From the NCBI GenBank assembly GCA_021432635.1, contig MU270086.1, positions 1 through 64,000 of the forward strand: a DNA stretch of 64,000 bases, in the 5' to 3' direction. The position numbers were made by a program, and so were the translations under genes. Positions 51,503 through 62,624 of the stretch are shown here, piece by piece. The notes under the pieces are model-generated. The model had not been told where the DNA came from. It was given only the letters and a program-made list of their open reading frames with translations, and did not search any database. The stretch comes from Thozetella sp. PMI_491 (taxonomy: Eukaryota; Ascomycota; Sordariomycetes; Chaetosphaeriales; Chaetosphaeriaceae). Position 1 is the first letter of the stretch; each line of letters opens with the position of its first letter.

Positions 51503-53216
51503 TCACTTCAGAACCCATACTGCCTGGGGATTGCACCACCCCTTTAGCCCTCCCAGGCCGCTGTCAACGCCAAAACCGCTCTCCTTGTGTCCTCCAAAGG
51601 CGGCCTGAGGGCCTAGGTCAAAGTGCGCGTTGGCCCAGACAGTACCGGCCTCCAGGCGCCGCGCCATGCGTTCTGCACGGTCCCGGTCAGCGCTCCAAAC
51701 CGAGCCGCCCAGACCAAAACGGGTTGCATTGGCACGCTGAATAACATCCTCCTCATTGGACCACTTCAGCAGAGGCACAATGGGGCCGAAGTGCTCCTCG
51801 GCGACCACGCTGGCGTCCTCGGGCGGGTTGTCGACGAGGACAGGTGGGACAAAGAAACCGCCTTTCGATAGGGTGGCGCTAGCGAACCTCGCAGCGGAGC
51901 CCTCTGGAAGAGTCTTCAAATTCTTTGCGACTTCTGCGTAGAGATCCTGTAACTTATTGTATTGCATGGCGTTCTGGACTGGTCCTAGGGTGGCGTCTGC
52001 GTCTTCGAAGGGACCGATTTTGAGGCTCTGCACAACGGCGAGCATGGCTGAAAGGAATGCGTCGTATATGTCCTCGTGGACAAATATCCGCTTGACATCC
52101 ATGCACACTTGACCAGCGTGAAAGAACACAAAAGGAGCGAGCTATTCGCAGTAGTGCATCACACTTAGCATCATTGCGGGTACCTAGGGAGACGTGAGGT
52201 GTAGCCAACGTACCTTTGATATAACATTCGGGATATCAACGTCCGGGCAGATGATGGCTGCATCGTTGCCTCCGAGCTCCAGCACGACACGTTTCAGGGT
52301 AGGAGCGCACGCCTCCGCGATCTTCTTTCCCGTCGGAACCGATCCAGTGAAACTGATCATGGCAATGTCGGGATGAGCTGTGAGCATTGGCCCGAGGCCA
52401 TTATCACCGCTGAGAACGTTTACCACACCCTTGGGGAAGATCTTGGCAGCTAGTTCGCCCATCTTCAAGCTCGCGTAGGGCGCATATGGCGACGGCTTCC
52501 AGATGTATGTGTTTCCAGCAAGAAGCGCGGTGGGGAGCTTGATGGCCCCAATTACTGTGGGCAAATTCCAGGGGATAATACCTGCCCCAACACCAAGTGG
52601 TAAGTAGCGTTGGGTAATAATTCGCTAACAGAAATAGAGTCAACCGTCGGAGAGTCCCAGTAAACGCAGAGCCTTCTGAGAACAACAAGAACCCAACAAA
52701 GCCTGGAGCGTAATGAATGACAAGTTGGTGCAGCATACCTCATTCGAGTCCTCGATGATCTCCTCAGTTAAGCGGTGACGGGCAGTTCCGCGTATCTGAG
52801 CGATCGTAAGGTACATGTCGATCCCGGCTCCTTGCTGCGTTTTGCCTGTCTCGGTGCCAAGAAGCTGTATGAGTTCTTGTTGGTTTGCCTCGATGGCATC
52901 CGCGTACTTCATGAGGTAATCTGCCCTCTGATCCTGCGAAAGATCTCGCCAGGCGGGAAAGGCACGCTGAGCGGCGGCGACCGCAGAATCAACATCTTCC
53001 TGAGTTGAGACGGGGACCTCCGGCAGCGGCTCCCCGGTGTTCGGGTTAATGCCATGGCGAGTCTTGGCAGTGCCTTTGAGCTCGTTGTCGATCACGTTAT
53101 AGAAAGTCTGTAACCACAGATTGAAAGACATATTAGCAGCCACGCATGGGACTGCTCAGGTAGGTCAAACATACTTGGAGATCCTCCAGCTTATAGTTTC
53201 CCGCTAGCGACGCCAT
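51503..53216 (-). CDS. NAD(P)-dependent aldehyde dehydrogenase
   Basis: Four exons on the minus strand, 53216-53175, 53107-52739, 52624-52214 and 52141-51503, give 486 residues, normal for the family. The nucleotide-binding and catalytic parts are intact: IPWNLP, FTGSVPTGKKIAE, the general base Glu in VVLELGGNDAAI, and the nucleophile Cys287 in FFHAGQVCMDVKR. EEHFGPIVPLLKW and GGHKESGFG mark the C-terminal half. The reaction is oxidation of an aldehyde to a carboxylate. The first exon codes for only 14 residues and ends at a GTATGT donor. Tandem arrangement with the P450 suggests a shared pathway, but single ALDH genes next to P450s also occur by chance. Confidence 0.93.
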
Positions 53217-54070
53217 TTTAAGCGGTATGTTATGTTGAACAGAAAACCCCAGGTGGTGAAGAGGAAAGCAGAAATTGCGCCGGCATCGTTCCTATTTAAG
53301 TCTCGGCGCGCAAACTCAAACATGACCGGCATGTAAGTCATGGCACGAAGGAAAGCGGACTTTTGGGCAGGGCTAACATACGGAAGTCAGATGGCGCAGT
53401 CAGATACTTGGATGGTGGACTTGTGCCGAATAGGGATCGAGGTTCTCGTATGCGCGGGAGCTTGGGGGCCACAATGAATGAATAAAAAATGTGGATAGGT
53501 GTTCCGAAAAGGGTATCAAGATGCTACGACGTATAACATAGCCAATAGTGGGGTCCATACAGCTAAGGCATTTAAGGTTAGCTGGCCATTTTGTCTAGTC
53601 TTATGCTTCTGGCGCACGGAGTCCTCGGAATTCCACGGACTTCATATAGAAAGATACTAATATTCGCCTTACCTCTCACAACTTTGGCTAGAGACACAAG
53701 GTGCGAATATGGTTGTGCAACTAAGCTTAAAATGAAGCGGGCAAGTGCATAGGCCGATTTCATCTTGATCGTGCACGTGATTCTGCATCTTGCTTGGATG
53801 GTGTACATAGGGGTTGCACAAGCTACCAAGTGTAGGCCGAGGGGCGGGTAAGCTGCATCGCCGATGACTCATTCCGGCCATCACCCAGTATGTTTCTCAG
53901 GGCAGAATGCCCTCATCTATACGATACGTGTCTCTCCTCCGCAGATACTCCATACATGCCGTAGCCGAATAGTGAAAGCATATGCCAGAAAAATCCTGAG
54001 AGGGCACAGCTCACAAATCGTTTCCTAACGTCCAGCAAGCCGACATCATCCGATCAATATTGTTCCTGAG
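53217..54070. other. Divergent intergenic region (ALDH / GNAT)
   Basis: 854 bases between start codons; presumed promoters. An open frame on the minus strand (53578-53829) has no recognisable features. Confidence 0.5.
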
Positions 54071-54976
54071 ATGGAACTTGATATTGCGTCTCATGAGGCC
54101 GGACCTCTGGTTCTCACCAATCAGCTAACCAATGAAAGACTGTGTTTATTTTTCCACAAGAACAAAGATAAGATGTCTACGCTCTTCCACAAAACCGCCC
54201 ATGCCCGCCAACAGCAGGTGAATGGCATCAACGTGTGGATAGGCCCTGAAGGATCAACTGAAGATAACGGCGTCGATCATGCCGTGTTCCCAAGTGGCTA
54301 TGACGACATCGAAAGCACTATAGATACAGTTATCGCCTTCTACAAACCTCGCTGCGACCGGTTCTACTGGGTAGTCGGTCCCGCAGAATTCCTAGACTCT
54401 CACGATCGCCTCCTGCAGCGAGGGTTCCAACTTGACGAGGCGGAGCCGGCGATGATGGTAGAGTTGTCACCAGATGCTTCCGAGCTGGACAATATATATG
54501 AATCGCTATTAGACGTGATTGAGGACTTCAACATCGTTGAAGTGCATACCGGCTCACAGGTGCAACAGTGGGTCCGTACATGGGCCTTCGATGCACCCGA
54601 GAGCGCCATCGAGCACTGGACCGCGGTATACATGGGAGTATTCGAGTTGACAAGGTCCTCTGTCAATGAATTCACCATGTTCCTAGGGTTGAAGAGCGGG
54701 CAACCGGTCGGTACTGGGTTTGTCTACTGCGATGGCTCAACGGCGGCTGTCCACTATATCGTCACCCTGCCTGAGTACAGACGCCAGGGCATCGGCAAGG
54801 CTTTGACGGTTCACGGCTTGAAGCTCTCACGTGATTTCGGTTATCGAGTTGCGATGCTGAACGCGAGTGATTATGGGATCGGCATATACAGATCTCTAGG
54901 TTTTAAAGAGTTCGGCTGGCAGAGGACGTACATTTGGGCAAAGAGCACTGAGATGCCTGGTGAACTTAGTAAATAA
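54071..54976 (+). CDS. GNAT-family N-acetyltransferase (two-domain type)
   Basis: Intronless, 301 residues. The C-terminal GNAT fold is clear: AAVHYIVTLPEYRRQGIGKAL holds the acetyl-CoA-binding R/Q-x-x-G-x-G/A loop, followed by YRVAMLNASDYGIGIYRSLGF. The N-terminal half (about 1-150) has weak GNAT-like layout, as in tandem-GNAT proteins where it is inactive. Substrate unknown. It is read divergently from the aldehyde dehydrogenase gene and could share its control region. Confidence 0.85.
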   Translation: MELDIASHEAGPLVLTNQLTNERLCLFFHKNKDKMSTLFHKTAHARQQQVNGINVWIGPEGSTEDNGVDHAVFPSGYDDIESTIDTVIAFYKPRCDRFYWVVGPAEFLDSHDRLLQRGFQLDEAEPAMMVELSPDASELDNIYESLLDVIEDFNIVEVHTGSQVQQWVRTWAFDAPESAIEHWTAVYMGVFELTRSSVNEFTMFLGLKSGQPVGTGFVYCDGSTAAVHYIVTLPEYRRQGIGKALTVHGLKLSRDFGYRVAMLNASDYGIGIYRSLGFKEFGWQRTYIWAKSTEMPGELSK

Positions 54977-55497
54977 CCTATAAAATACCTACGTACTCAG
55001 TAAAGGTCGGCTCTGTCGGTTCTACTCTCTTCTAACCTAAGATACGTAATGAGTCATCTAAGTCATCTAGTAACGTTATAGGCATCAAGATTGCGGCAAA
55101 TCACTGATGTTCAGATGTTCTATTGGTCTCTACTCTAGATGCTAATTAATTTCCTCCTGCACTTAATAGAAGAGGTATTTGAAACACGTTACCTAAGATT
55201 GCCGGCTCTCTTAATCGCTCGCTTTGGGCGCCGCCGAGATGGTGAACCACTAAAGTAGCGAAAATCTTTCTCATTATCACACGATATTCTCAAAACATTG
55301 TCTGGTTTATTTGAATCATTTAGTGAAGAGTTCAAAATAAAGCGCTCAATTTCACGGCTACCGAAAGCAGAACAAAATAGCTAACGCGAAGACCAAGATA
55401 CAGCTAGAGCAAGGTCAAGACAAGCAGTAAACTAAAGTGAGATCGTAATAAAAATAGGGAATATTTTTTTCTCCACAAGACGTGGCTTGGGTACTTG
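54977..55497. other. Convergent intergenic region, AT-rich
   Basis: Between the ends of the GNAT gene (+) and the zinc-finger gene (-). A/T-rich; no element recognised. Confidence 0.5.
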
Positions 55498-56400
55498 TCA
55501 ATTGATTTTGGCTTCTTTCTTGCGGCAAACTTTGCTATGCCTCTTGACGTTGTCCTCTCGATGGCTGGTGTATCCGCACTTGAATCTGCATACTTTTTTA
55601 GCTAAGCCTAGGCCTTCACTCTGGGCGACTGTTCTATGCTGTGGGTCACTACCGACGCGAGCCAGAATGTGGCGGTGCAGCGATTTCTTGGTCCGGTTCT
55701 CACGACGGCACTCCGGCACGGGGCAACGGAAGCGAGCCGGGTAAGTGAGGGCGGACATCTCAGAACTGGACACGGCGCCTACTGTGGGACTTGCCAAGGG
55801 AGGCAGTGGTGTCAGTACTGGCATCTGCTGAGGAGATACGTTGGCCGCTATCAGTGACGAGGGACTGGGTTGAGTCGACGGATGAGGTGAGATGGTGGAC
55901 ATCGGGCTTGAATCGTATGCTAACCTTGAGTCCACAGCTCTTTGAGACGAGCCAAGCACCAAGTGTTGAGAACCCGCAGCAAAAGTTCGTTCGTTGAGAC
56001 CGGCAAGATCATTAATTTCGTCGAGAGCTTCGATTGGGAGGGTCGTAAAGTTATCGCTGCTACTCATGTCGACCTGCCAGAGAGCCCTGCCAGGTCTTGG
56101 TTCGTATATTTGCTCCAGGCAGGAGGAATCTAAGATTTGAAGGTCTAGAAATATCTCATCGCTAGCGCTGAGTGGCAGGTCAAAGTTGAAGCAGTCGTAT
56201 CCAGATGCCGCATCAAAATTCCCCGCGCCTATTTGCGTCAATGCGGCGAGGTCGTGCCCCATAAAAGCCTGGAGATTAGTTATGTCTAACTCTTTATTCT
56301 CTTCCAAAGCCACGGCCGTGGCCACTTTAACGTCACTATTCCCGTCGTCGGCAGCGAAGGCCATGTTAGATGGCCACTCTGAGTAGTGGTGGTTAACCAT
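55498..56400 (-). CDS. Putative zinc-finger transcription factor (C2H2/C2HC-like)
   Basis: Intronless, 300 residues, ATG at 56400. The N-terminal ~130 residues are acidic, the middle is Ser/Pro-rich (STISPHPSTQPSPSSL), and zinc-finger-like sequence lies at 226-292. The first finger has C226-x4-C231-x12-H244 but no second His at the normal distance (next is H255). The second is C271-x3-C275-x12-H288-x3-C292, a C2HC form. The acidic N-terminus plus C-terminal fingers fits a nuclear activator. It sits beside a ketosynthase relic and may have been the regulator of that locus (inference). Confidence 0.7.
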   Translation of the reverse strand: MVNHHYSEWPSNMAFAADDGNSDVKVATAVALEENKELDITNLQAFMGHDLAALTQIGAGNFDAASGYDCFNFDLPLSASDEIFLDLQILDSSCLEQIYEPRPGRALWQVDMSSSDNFTTLPIEALDEINDLAGLNERTFAAGSQHLVLGSSQRAVDSRLAYDSSPMSTISPHPSTQPSPSSLIAANVSPQQMPVLTPLPPLASPTVGAVSSSEMSALTYPARFRCPVPECRRENRTKKSLHRHILARVGSDPQHRTVAQSEGLGLAKKVCRFKCGYTSHREDNVKRHSKVCRKKEAKIN

Positions 56401-56842
56401 AGTGTGTTGAATAAGTTGTTAAGTCTGTTCTGCTTCTTGTTGATAGTAGATGACTCTGTAGGCCCTGCTAGGGCTGCTCGATAGTTCTTCGAATATTTAT
56501 TATCCAGGCTCCCGAAGGAGATAGGTCCCCAAGTTTGAATTGCCTAGAGTTCGTGTGCAATATGCCAAGCAATACAAGTAGAATGACTGAAGGTGAGACG
56601 AAGCATGGTTCAACTGAATTGTGCTTTCCATCTGCACAACTCTGAGCAATGCATAGGCTCTCGAGAACCCGCACTTGTTTCTCTACGTCAGTATTCATAC
56701 TTTCAATAACCATGGAGGGGTTAACCTTTGTGGTACTTCGCGACCAAGGGAAAAAGACTCTTCGGAGAGAACAGTTATCACTGCCTACATGGTTGCTTCC
56801 TATTTCTTGGAGGACAGAATTAGCACGGCTTTAGGTATCCTG
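56401..56842. other. Intergenic
   Basis: Upstream of the zinc-finger gene. It may also contain the decayed continuation of the ketosynthase relic, but no conserved block could be read. Confidence 0.4.
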
Positions 56843-57676
56843 TTATAGCAGTCGCAGTTTACCATATAGCCTAGGCATAGAATCTAGCCCATTCATAGAT
56901 TCAGTATCAGCCCGACTGTCTCCTTTAGGCCGGCGTCTCGAATATATGTTTGGACTGGAATTGGTGAAGCGACCGCGGTCCAACCCGGCGGTGAAAACTG
57001 GGCTGACCCACACGTCAGTGCGGTTTGCAATAGTCGCATCTGTAGTGCGCTGCCAAAGGGAGTTGATTGCTGTATGGATGGCGTGAAGACTAGACGAACA
57101 AGCTGTGTCGAAACTAGGACCACTGAAAGAGAAGGAATACTTGATTCGGCCCGGCATAAGTCCTCGGCTGCCGCCAGAGACAAAATATGAGACCATATTC
57201 TGCTCAGTGGTAGCCTCCGTACTGTCGTTACCCGTCACGTCGGGAAAGATGTCTGATCGACCCATTTTAGCCGAAGCCTTGTTATGATCAAGTTGGCAAC
57301 CCGCATTCTCAAGTGCCTCATATGCTGTCAGTAGGACAATTCTCTGCGTATGGTCCATGTGCAGCGCCTCTCGCGGTGAGATGTTGAAGAAGTGCTCGTC
57401 GAACGGGGCAGGATCGCCCAGACAGAAGCCATATGGCGTAGTACTGGCGTTCATGGCGGTCTCTAGCATATCGAAACGTGAGCAGGGCAGAGCCAGGGCC
57501 TCTTGACAACCGTCGCGTCCCTTCTGAAGGAGGTCCCAAAACGCCTCGGAGTTGTTAGCTCCGCCTGGAAATCTCGCAGACATGCCAATTATGGCAATTG
57601 TAGATCCGGTTTGGGTTGTGTCTTTGGGTATGCTTGCAGATTCCCGCGAATGTTTAGGGTTCTCAATAGAGCTGGT
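56843..57676 (-). pseudogene. Truncated ketosynthase of a non-reducing polyketide synthase (relic)
   Basis: One open frame on the minus strand encodes the N-terminal half of a beta-ketoacyl synthase domain: GSTIAIIGMSARFPGG, FFNISPREALHMDHTQRIVL, YFVSGGSRGLMPGRIKY, and the active-site region GPSFDTACSSSLHAIH (Cys codon 57100-57098). The order and wording match non-reducing PKSs. The motif normally reads with two extra residues before DTAC; they are missing. After AGLDRGRF the sequence stops resembling a KS and ends at 56843, so both catalytic His residues and all later domains (AT, PT, ACP, TE) are absent. Upstream, GHSTG at 57776-57762 is reminiscent of a SAT/AT active site, followed by a GTAAGT donor, but frames do not join. 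Not functional. Confidence 0.75.
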
Positions 57677-59808
57677 TTATTTCTGTATAAGAACGATGGG
57701 GCTGGCTTTCATCAAGAGCGAGAGACTTACTGCCTTTGTTGGTGGCGTGCCAAGAGATCAGGCCGGTGGAATGCCCGGTCACAGCCTGGAGAGTCGCAGC
57801 GAAAACGCGGGGTTTGGTAGCTAAGCTGATGCCGTCGCAGGTGTTCCGCTCTTGTACCGGCCTAGGTGCTCGTCAGTTGACATGGACACACGCATTTAGA
57901 CGGCACAGAGGTGATATTGCAATGAAACGACGGACCTTCAGCGACTTGCCGACATCGCAGTTATGAATGGGAACCCCTTTCTTCGCCCTACTGACGCGAC
58001 CAGTGACTGGAGTGAGCTTGATGGGCATTTCCTCTAAAGGCGACGTAGGAATAAGCTGCGATAACTGGCTATGGCCTCCCAGGCCTGGCGGGCCAGGCCC
58101 TTCATCCTGCATTTTCAGCAATTGTGGTTGATATTACTCAAACCAATGATAGATGAAACCAATGATAGATGAGCCAGCCTGGTAGAGATAGTTTTGTTAC
58201 GCGGAAGAACGGTGTTGGTAGCAAAAATGTGGGAAACAATTGCGGATAGAAGCTAGACAAAGATGGGGTGTGACACCGCTATTTCTAATGCCTGGGTGCC
58301 GCTGGCACAACGCAATGAGGCCAAAAGTAAGGCTAGCCAAGGCGGCTCGCCTTGCTCTCTCATTCGCTGCCTCTCTCATTCGCTACATCGACATCCGTGA
58401 TTGGCTGCATCCACCTCATCTTAATGCAATGAGGCCAAAAGCCACATGTCACTTGCTTTGCAAGGGTTTCAGTAAATGTTTCCTTTTCTTCGAATTTCCC
58501 TCTATCATTAGATGGCATAACGAAATCTTCCTTTCGTAGAAACGGCACTAGATTTTAGGGTGCTAAACGTTCGAGATTTTTCGAGTGCTATAGCTGTTGG
58601 GCAAAGCGTGCCCTCCAGATAGTCGACCTAGCTTACAGGAGTCCATGGTCATGCCCGAGGCCTGACGCGAGACTTCGACGTAGTCAAATAGGCTGAGATA
58701 GTAATACAGACTTGGCATATGGATTGTAAGATGGTCGCGATAAAGCAATTTAATCTGTGCCCTCCTCCATCACCTTCTGCTCGTGCTCCTCGAGCGCATG
58801 GCTGCTTGACCTTGCGAACACACGGTTCTAATCTTCTTATGCGAAGACATCAACGATGTACAACACCCAGTTAAGTCTCCCTCTTCCTGAACACGCCTTC
58901 TTTGACCGTTTTGACTATTGTGCCCCGCCCATCTAAGAAGAGTGCTCTCTTCCGATGCAATACTGTCGCGGGATTGGAAAACCGAGTCAGTACTGATAGG
59001 CCGCGTATGTGAGCGTGGCATAGTGTGAGTTTGGGTAGGCACATATGCGGCAGGAGGCGAATGTTCACTGGATGAGACAACAATAGTTCGGAGACAAGAA
59101 TCCGCACTCGTCTCGGCATGGGAGATCGATATATGCTGGGCTTGGGTAATTGGGCCGGATGTGGTTTCATTATTGCTAGGAAGAACGGGGTTATGGTTGT
59201 AGATGGGGTTCTCCAAATTTTTTAGGTGGGCATGTTGGTTGTGCAGCCGGGATATCCTTGTCTATCGCCTCAGATTCCCTAGCTAACGGTGATTCCGGTC
59301 CTGCGGGCTTGTTTGTGGCTGTTCTATCTAGATCTAAGCCCTGTGGTCAGTAGATGTGAGGGACTGAGTGTACTATATTGCGAAGCGAGCGTAATCCAAC
59401 GTACCAGGAGTCCACGACGCCCGCCATTTCTTCTGCCGCAGTTCTCCCAGCAACGGTTTGAACTTGTTCAGCAGCAGCTAGGTCTAACTCTCTTAGATCT
59501 TTAGCTGGCATCTAGTCAAAATTATCTGGCCCCTCTGGCATTTTAAATTTTTCGAAAGGTAGCTTTGGTATCACTATGTTCTGGCTGAAGTAGAGAACTG
59601 GAAAGGATCGGCCGTTAACCAGTTCCCCACCCATCTTCGTAGCCACTCCGCCAGTTCGAAAAGTCGAGCATGCATTCTGGGAGAGCAGCATCCCCTAAAG
59701 GTGTGACCCCTTTCGCGATATCCCATGTGAGCAAGAGGACGGCATGCCACGCATGAGTCTTGAGAGATTTGGCTTGGTAGACATGCAAACATTCAGGGTA
59801 GGATTTTA
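57677..59808. other. Decayed or non-coding region, 2.1 kb
   Basis: Includes a GHSTG-containing stretch (57731-57860, minus) that may be remnant SAT/AT sequence, an open frame 57873-58121 (minus), and a Ser/Thr/Arg-rich open frame 58770-59216 (minus) lacking an ATG near its start. A direct repeat CTCTCATTCGCTGCCT/CTCTCATTCGCTACAT lies at about 58355-58387. No intact gene. Confidence 0.45.
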
Positions 59809-60180
59809 TTGACGTGGCTCATCGGGAAGAGCATTCAGGTGTCCATCAGCAACAAGGGCTCGGGCTCAGCATCGGTGTTCATGCTGTACCTCGATCTCAG
59901 CTACTCTCAACTATTCTGGTACTATGCCGCCGCTCAGGCCCTTTCCACTTATTATTTGTTACTAGCATCCTATAAGCCAGCAGGGGAGCAGCCATGTGCT
60001 TATGGTCACATCCAAACACTCGCGGATCTTATTGACGACTGGAGGACCGACGAGCAGGGGAGATTTTACTGGGGAGGAAAGTCTCTGCCGCACTCGAGTT
60101 TTAGTCACGCTGGGACAAGCCCTTCTCAAAGCCAGATTTCTCCTGTTATGGCGCTCACTCTCTATGCAGGTTACATGTAG
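59809..60180 (+). pseudogene. Fragment of a conserved fungal protein
   Basis: An open frame of 123 residues without an ATG at its start. The block YGHIQTLADLIDDWRTDEQG followed by RFYWG and SHAGTS recalls a segment seen in large uncharacterised fungal membrane proteins. Upstream residues include a hydrophobic stretch. The rest of such a protein is not present, so this is taken as a gene fragment. Confidence 0.35.
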
Positions 60181-60580
60181 AGATATTCGGTTCTCACGAA
60201 AGAGTCAGAGGCAATGGTCGATCTATCAGGTGCAACGCTTTTACGCTTTTACGCTTTTACGCTTTTACGCTTTTACGCTTTTACGCTTTTACGCTTTTAC
60301 GCTTTTACGCTTTTACGCTTTTACGCTTTTACGCTTTGACGACTATGACCGATGTGCGATCTGTTATGATATCGCAGCATTATTTGCTACGGTCGGAGAA
60401 AGTAACAATGTCCCGTCTAACCGTTAAATGCCCAATCTATCCCGATACCGCCCCCTAGACCACGCCATCGTTTAGAGCGCAACGATATCCAATCATCCCC
60501 GTAGCCCCAATACCCTGTACCTATGCAGATAGAGCCGATGATCCCAACAACGCCGAGTAAAGTCCTGTCTAAGGTTTTCC
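60181..60580. other. Intergenic with octamer array
   Basis: Holds the tandem repeat listed separately and the 3' end of the secreted-protein gene. Nothing else seen. Confidence 0.5.
60235..60337. repeat. Tandem octamer array (ACGCTTTT)n, ~12.9 copies
   Basis: Perfect head-to-tail repeats of ACGCTTTT, 12 full units and a partial one, with no visible variant inside the array. Confidence 0.95.
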
Positions 60581-61118
60581 TTATGCCTGAACGAAAGTGT
60601 CGATACAGAAGTCCTTCGGACCGCCGTAGTACACATCGTTGTCAAACGGATTCGTCTCGTTGTTCAGGTTGATCTTGATGTCCGCCTCAGGAACAGTGTA
60701 CATCCCCGTAACTCCGCCAATCGTGACGTTGAACTGAGCGTCGCCGCCCGAAGTCGGGTCAAAGAAGGTCCAGGTGACAGCATCGTTGTCGCAGTTACCA
60801 ATACCCTGGTAGATCATAGCGAGCCAGGTGGCGCCAGAGAACCCGGCGTCGGCCGAGGCTCTGCACTGCGCGGGCTGCGAAAGGCCTGGCGCCGTCACGT
60901 TGAAGCTGTAGCTGTACGTAGAAGCGACGTAAGTATAGTTACGGGATCGAGTAGATAGGTATGTATTCATGGGTTTCTTACTTGCAGGTTCCGCTGTTGT
61001 GGATCTTGCTGGCGAAGAAGCCCGTGATTTGCCAGGGCTGCGTCTGACGCGTCTCCTTGATGGGGCCCGCGCTGGCAAGGCCGGAAAGGGCAAGGAAGAG
61101 GGGCGTCGAGGTCTTCAT
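60581..61118 (-). CDS. Small secreted protein with four cysteines (effector-like)
   Basis: Two exons on the minus strand, 61118-60982 and 60911-60581, give 155 residues. Donor GTAAGA, acceptor GTACAG. A classical signal peptide (MKTSTPLFLALSGLASA, cleavage likely after ASA) precedes a ~138-residue mature part with four cysteines (SGTCN, QCRAS, GNCD, FCID) that could form two disulfides, plus several N-glycosylation sequons. The beta-strand-rich pattern (WQITGFFASKI, VTWTFFDP, FNVTIGGVTG) resembles Alt a 1/AA1-like secreted proteins of ascomycetes, but I am not certain. Likely extracellular; role unknown. Confidence 0.82.
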
Positions 61119-62624
61119 GATGGCGGTAATTAAGCAGAGAGCGGGGTGAATATTAGCTTGGCGTGGTTGTATTGAGTAAATAAGCGATCGAGGTGGTGAT
61201 GATGCTGCTAGGCTTCTGACGGGCTATACTAGCGACTTGTCTGCCCTTTATACAGAGTCACCCGTAAGAAAGGTCACGTTACGAGCGGCGCAATGCTCCG
61301 GAAGGGTATGTCAGATGGCTTAGAAAGTTCGTATTTGGGCGAACCTATTTAGGGCACCCAGTGACGCTCTACGAGAGCGTATAGGCTAATCGTGACGGCG
61401 GCCCGAGCAAGGCACAAGTGGCGCAGAACGAATTGCATCACTGATCAGCGTGCTGAAAAGTTGGCCGAGGCTTCTCATTGGGTACCTGGTTCGGCATTTC
61501 GAGGGCGGCTCCGACCCACCGATCGACGGGGAACACGGGTCGCGCCAGTTCGTATTCGCTGCCAAGGCCCAAAGTCCAGTATGCTGGAAACTACTAGTCG
61601 GCAACGTGACCACCAGTCATAATGATCTGCTATTACTAGTCGCCTGTAGGATTTCGGGGCCTCGCTTGGAGAGCTGATGGCAGAAGGTTAAGCAGACGGC
61701 TTTGTTGTAAAACCCCCCGAAACCCCCCCCCCCCCCCCTAAAAAAATCCTGCTGTCAGCACGGCTCAAAGACAAGAGACTCGGCCTATGCCCGTCTATTC
61801 AGTATGTGGCTTGATTCAAATGCAAGTAGGCTCTGCCCCCGTCGCGATCCCCATTCTCACCCACTGCGTCATGCGCCTCGGCCGAGATGCGGCTAGCTAC
61901 CTCTTCAAAGTCGAAACTCGGAGCTGATGTACACCGGCGTGTCAATACAATAGCTTAAACCCCAGAATGTCCTTGGCTTTCTGCTCCTTGCCAAGAGTCT
62001 TTTCTAAATCGCATTGCTATGAAGCGGAAGGCAATCGTATAAAAGATGGTCCCACTTTTCAATGTGGCTCTCCTTCCTATAATCTACGTGTTCGTTGGCC
62101 TATACGGACCTACGGCTTGGAACCATCAACTGCCGGCAGATACAGTCTCCGGCCAGAGCAATATTCTGCGATCAGAAAGAGCATTTACGGCTTGTACTTG
62201 CCTTTCTAAGGCTGTGACTCATGCCCGCAGTTTCGTTGAAGCGACTGGAGTCCACCGGCTTGACCGAGATGCAAGACAGTGCTGGTTTGCCTGGCCCGCG
62301 TGATAGCCAATTCGCATCTTATACGTGGAAATCGGGCCACCGCATACGTGTACTGCAGATAGATAGGCAGCCTTGTCCATGGCACCCTCATATTCTTCCC
62401 AAGTCGATGCCCATCTTGAGGGCTATTCAGATGCAGGAGGCCTACAGCCCCGCTCTGTGCAACCAAGAACTGGTAGCTATTTATGACCTCGACGAGCCAT
62501 CAATTCGAGTAGAAGTCAGGAGATTACAAGCCTATCTATTTGCTCCAAAGAATCTCAAGATCACTCTCCGTAGCCTAGACCTCAGTGCTTTTATCGCCTT
62601 CACCTACGCCCTCCAACTGCGATC
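61119..62624. other. Intergenic, 1.5 kb, with 16-C run
   Basis: Upstream of the secreted-protein gene (-) and of the dynamin gene (+). A homopolymer of 16 C lies at 61723-61738. Open frames here show no recognisable features. Confidence 0.45.
61723..61738. repeat. Poly-C homopolymer (16)
   Basis: An uninterrupted run of 16 C, with shorter C- and A-runs adjacent. Confidence 0.9.

Noticed and set aside
58770..59216. 148-codon minus-strand frame rich in Ser/Thr/Arg
   Set aside because: No ATG near its start and no recognisable domain; possibly a decayed tail of a gene, but unsupported.
60235..60337. Considered whether the octamer array could be a CRISPR-like array or telomere-type repeat
   Set aside because: No spacers, unit of only 8 bases, and the unit is not a TTAGGG-type telomere repeat.
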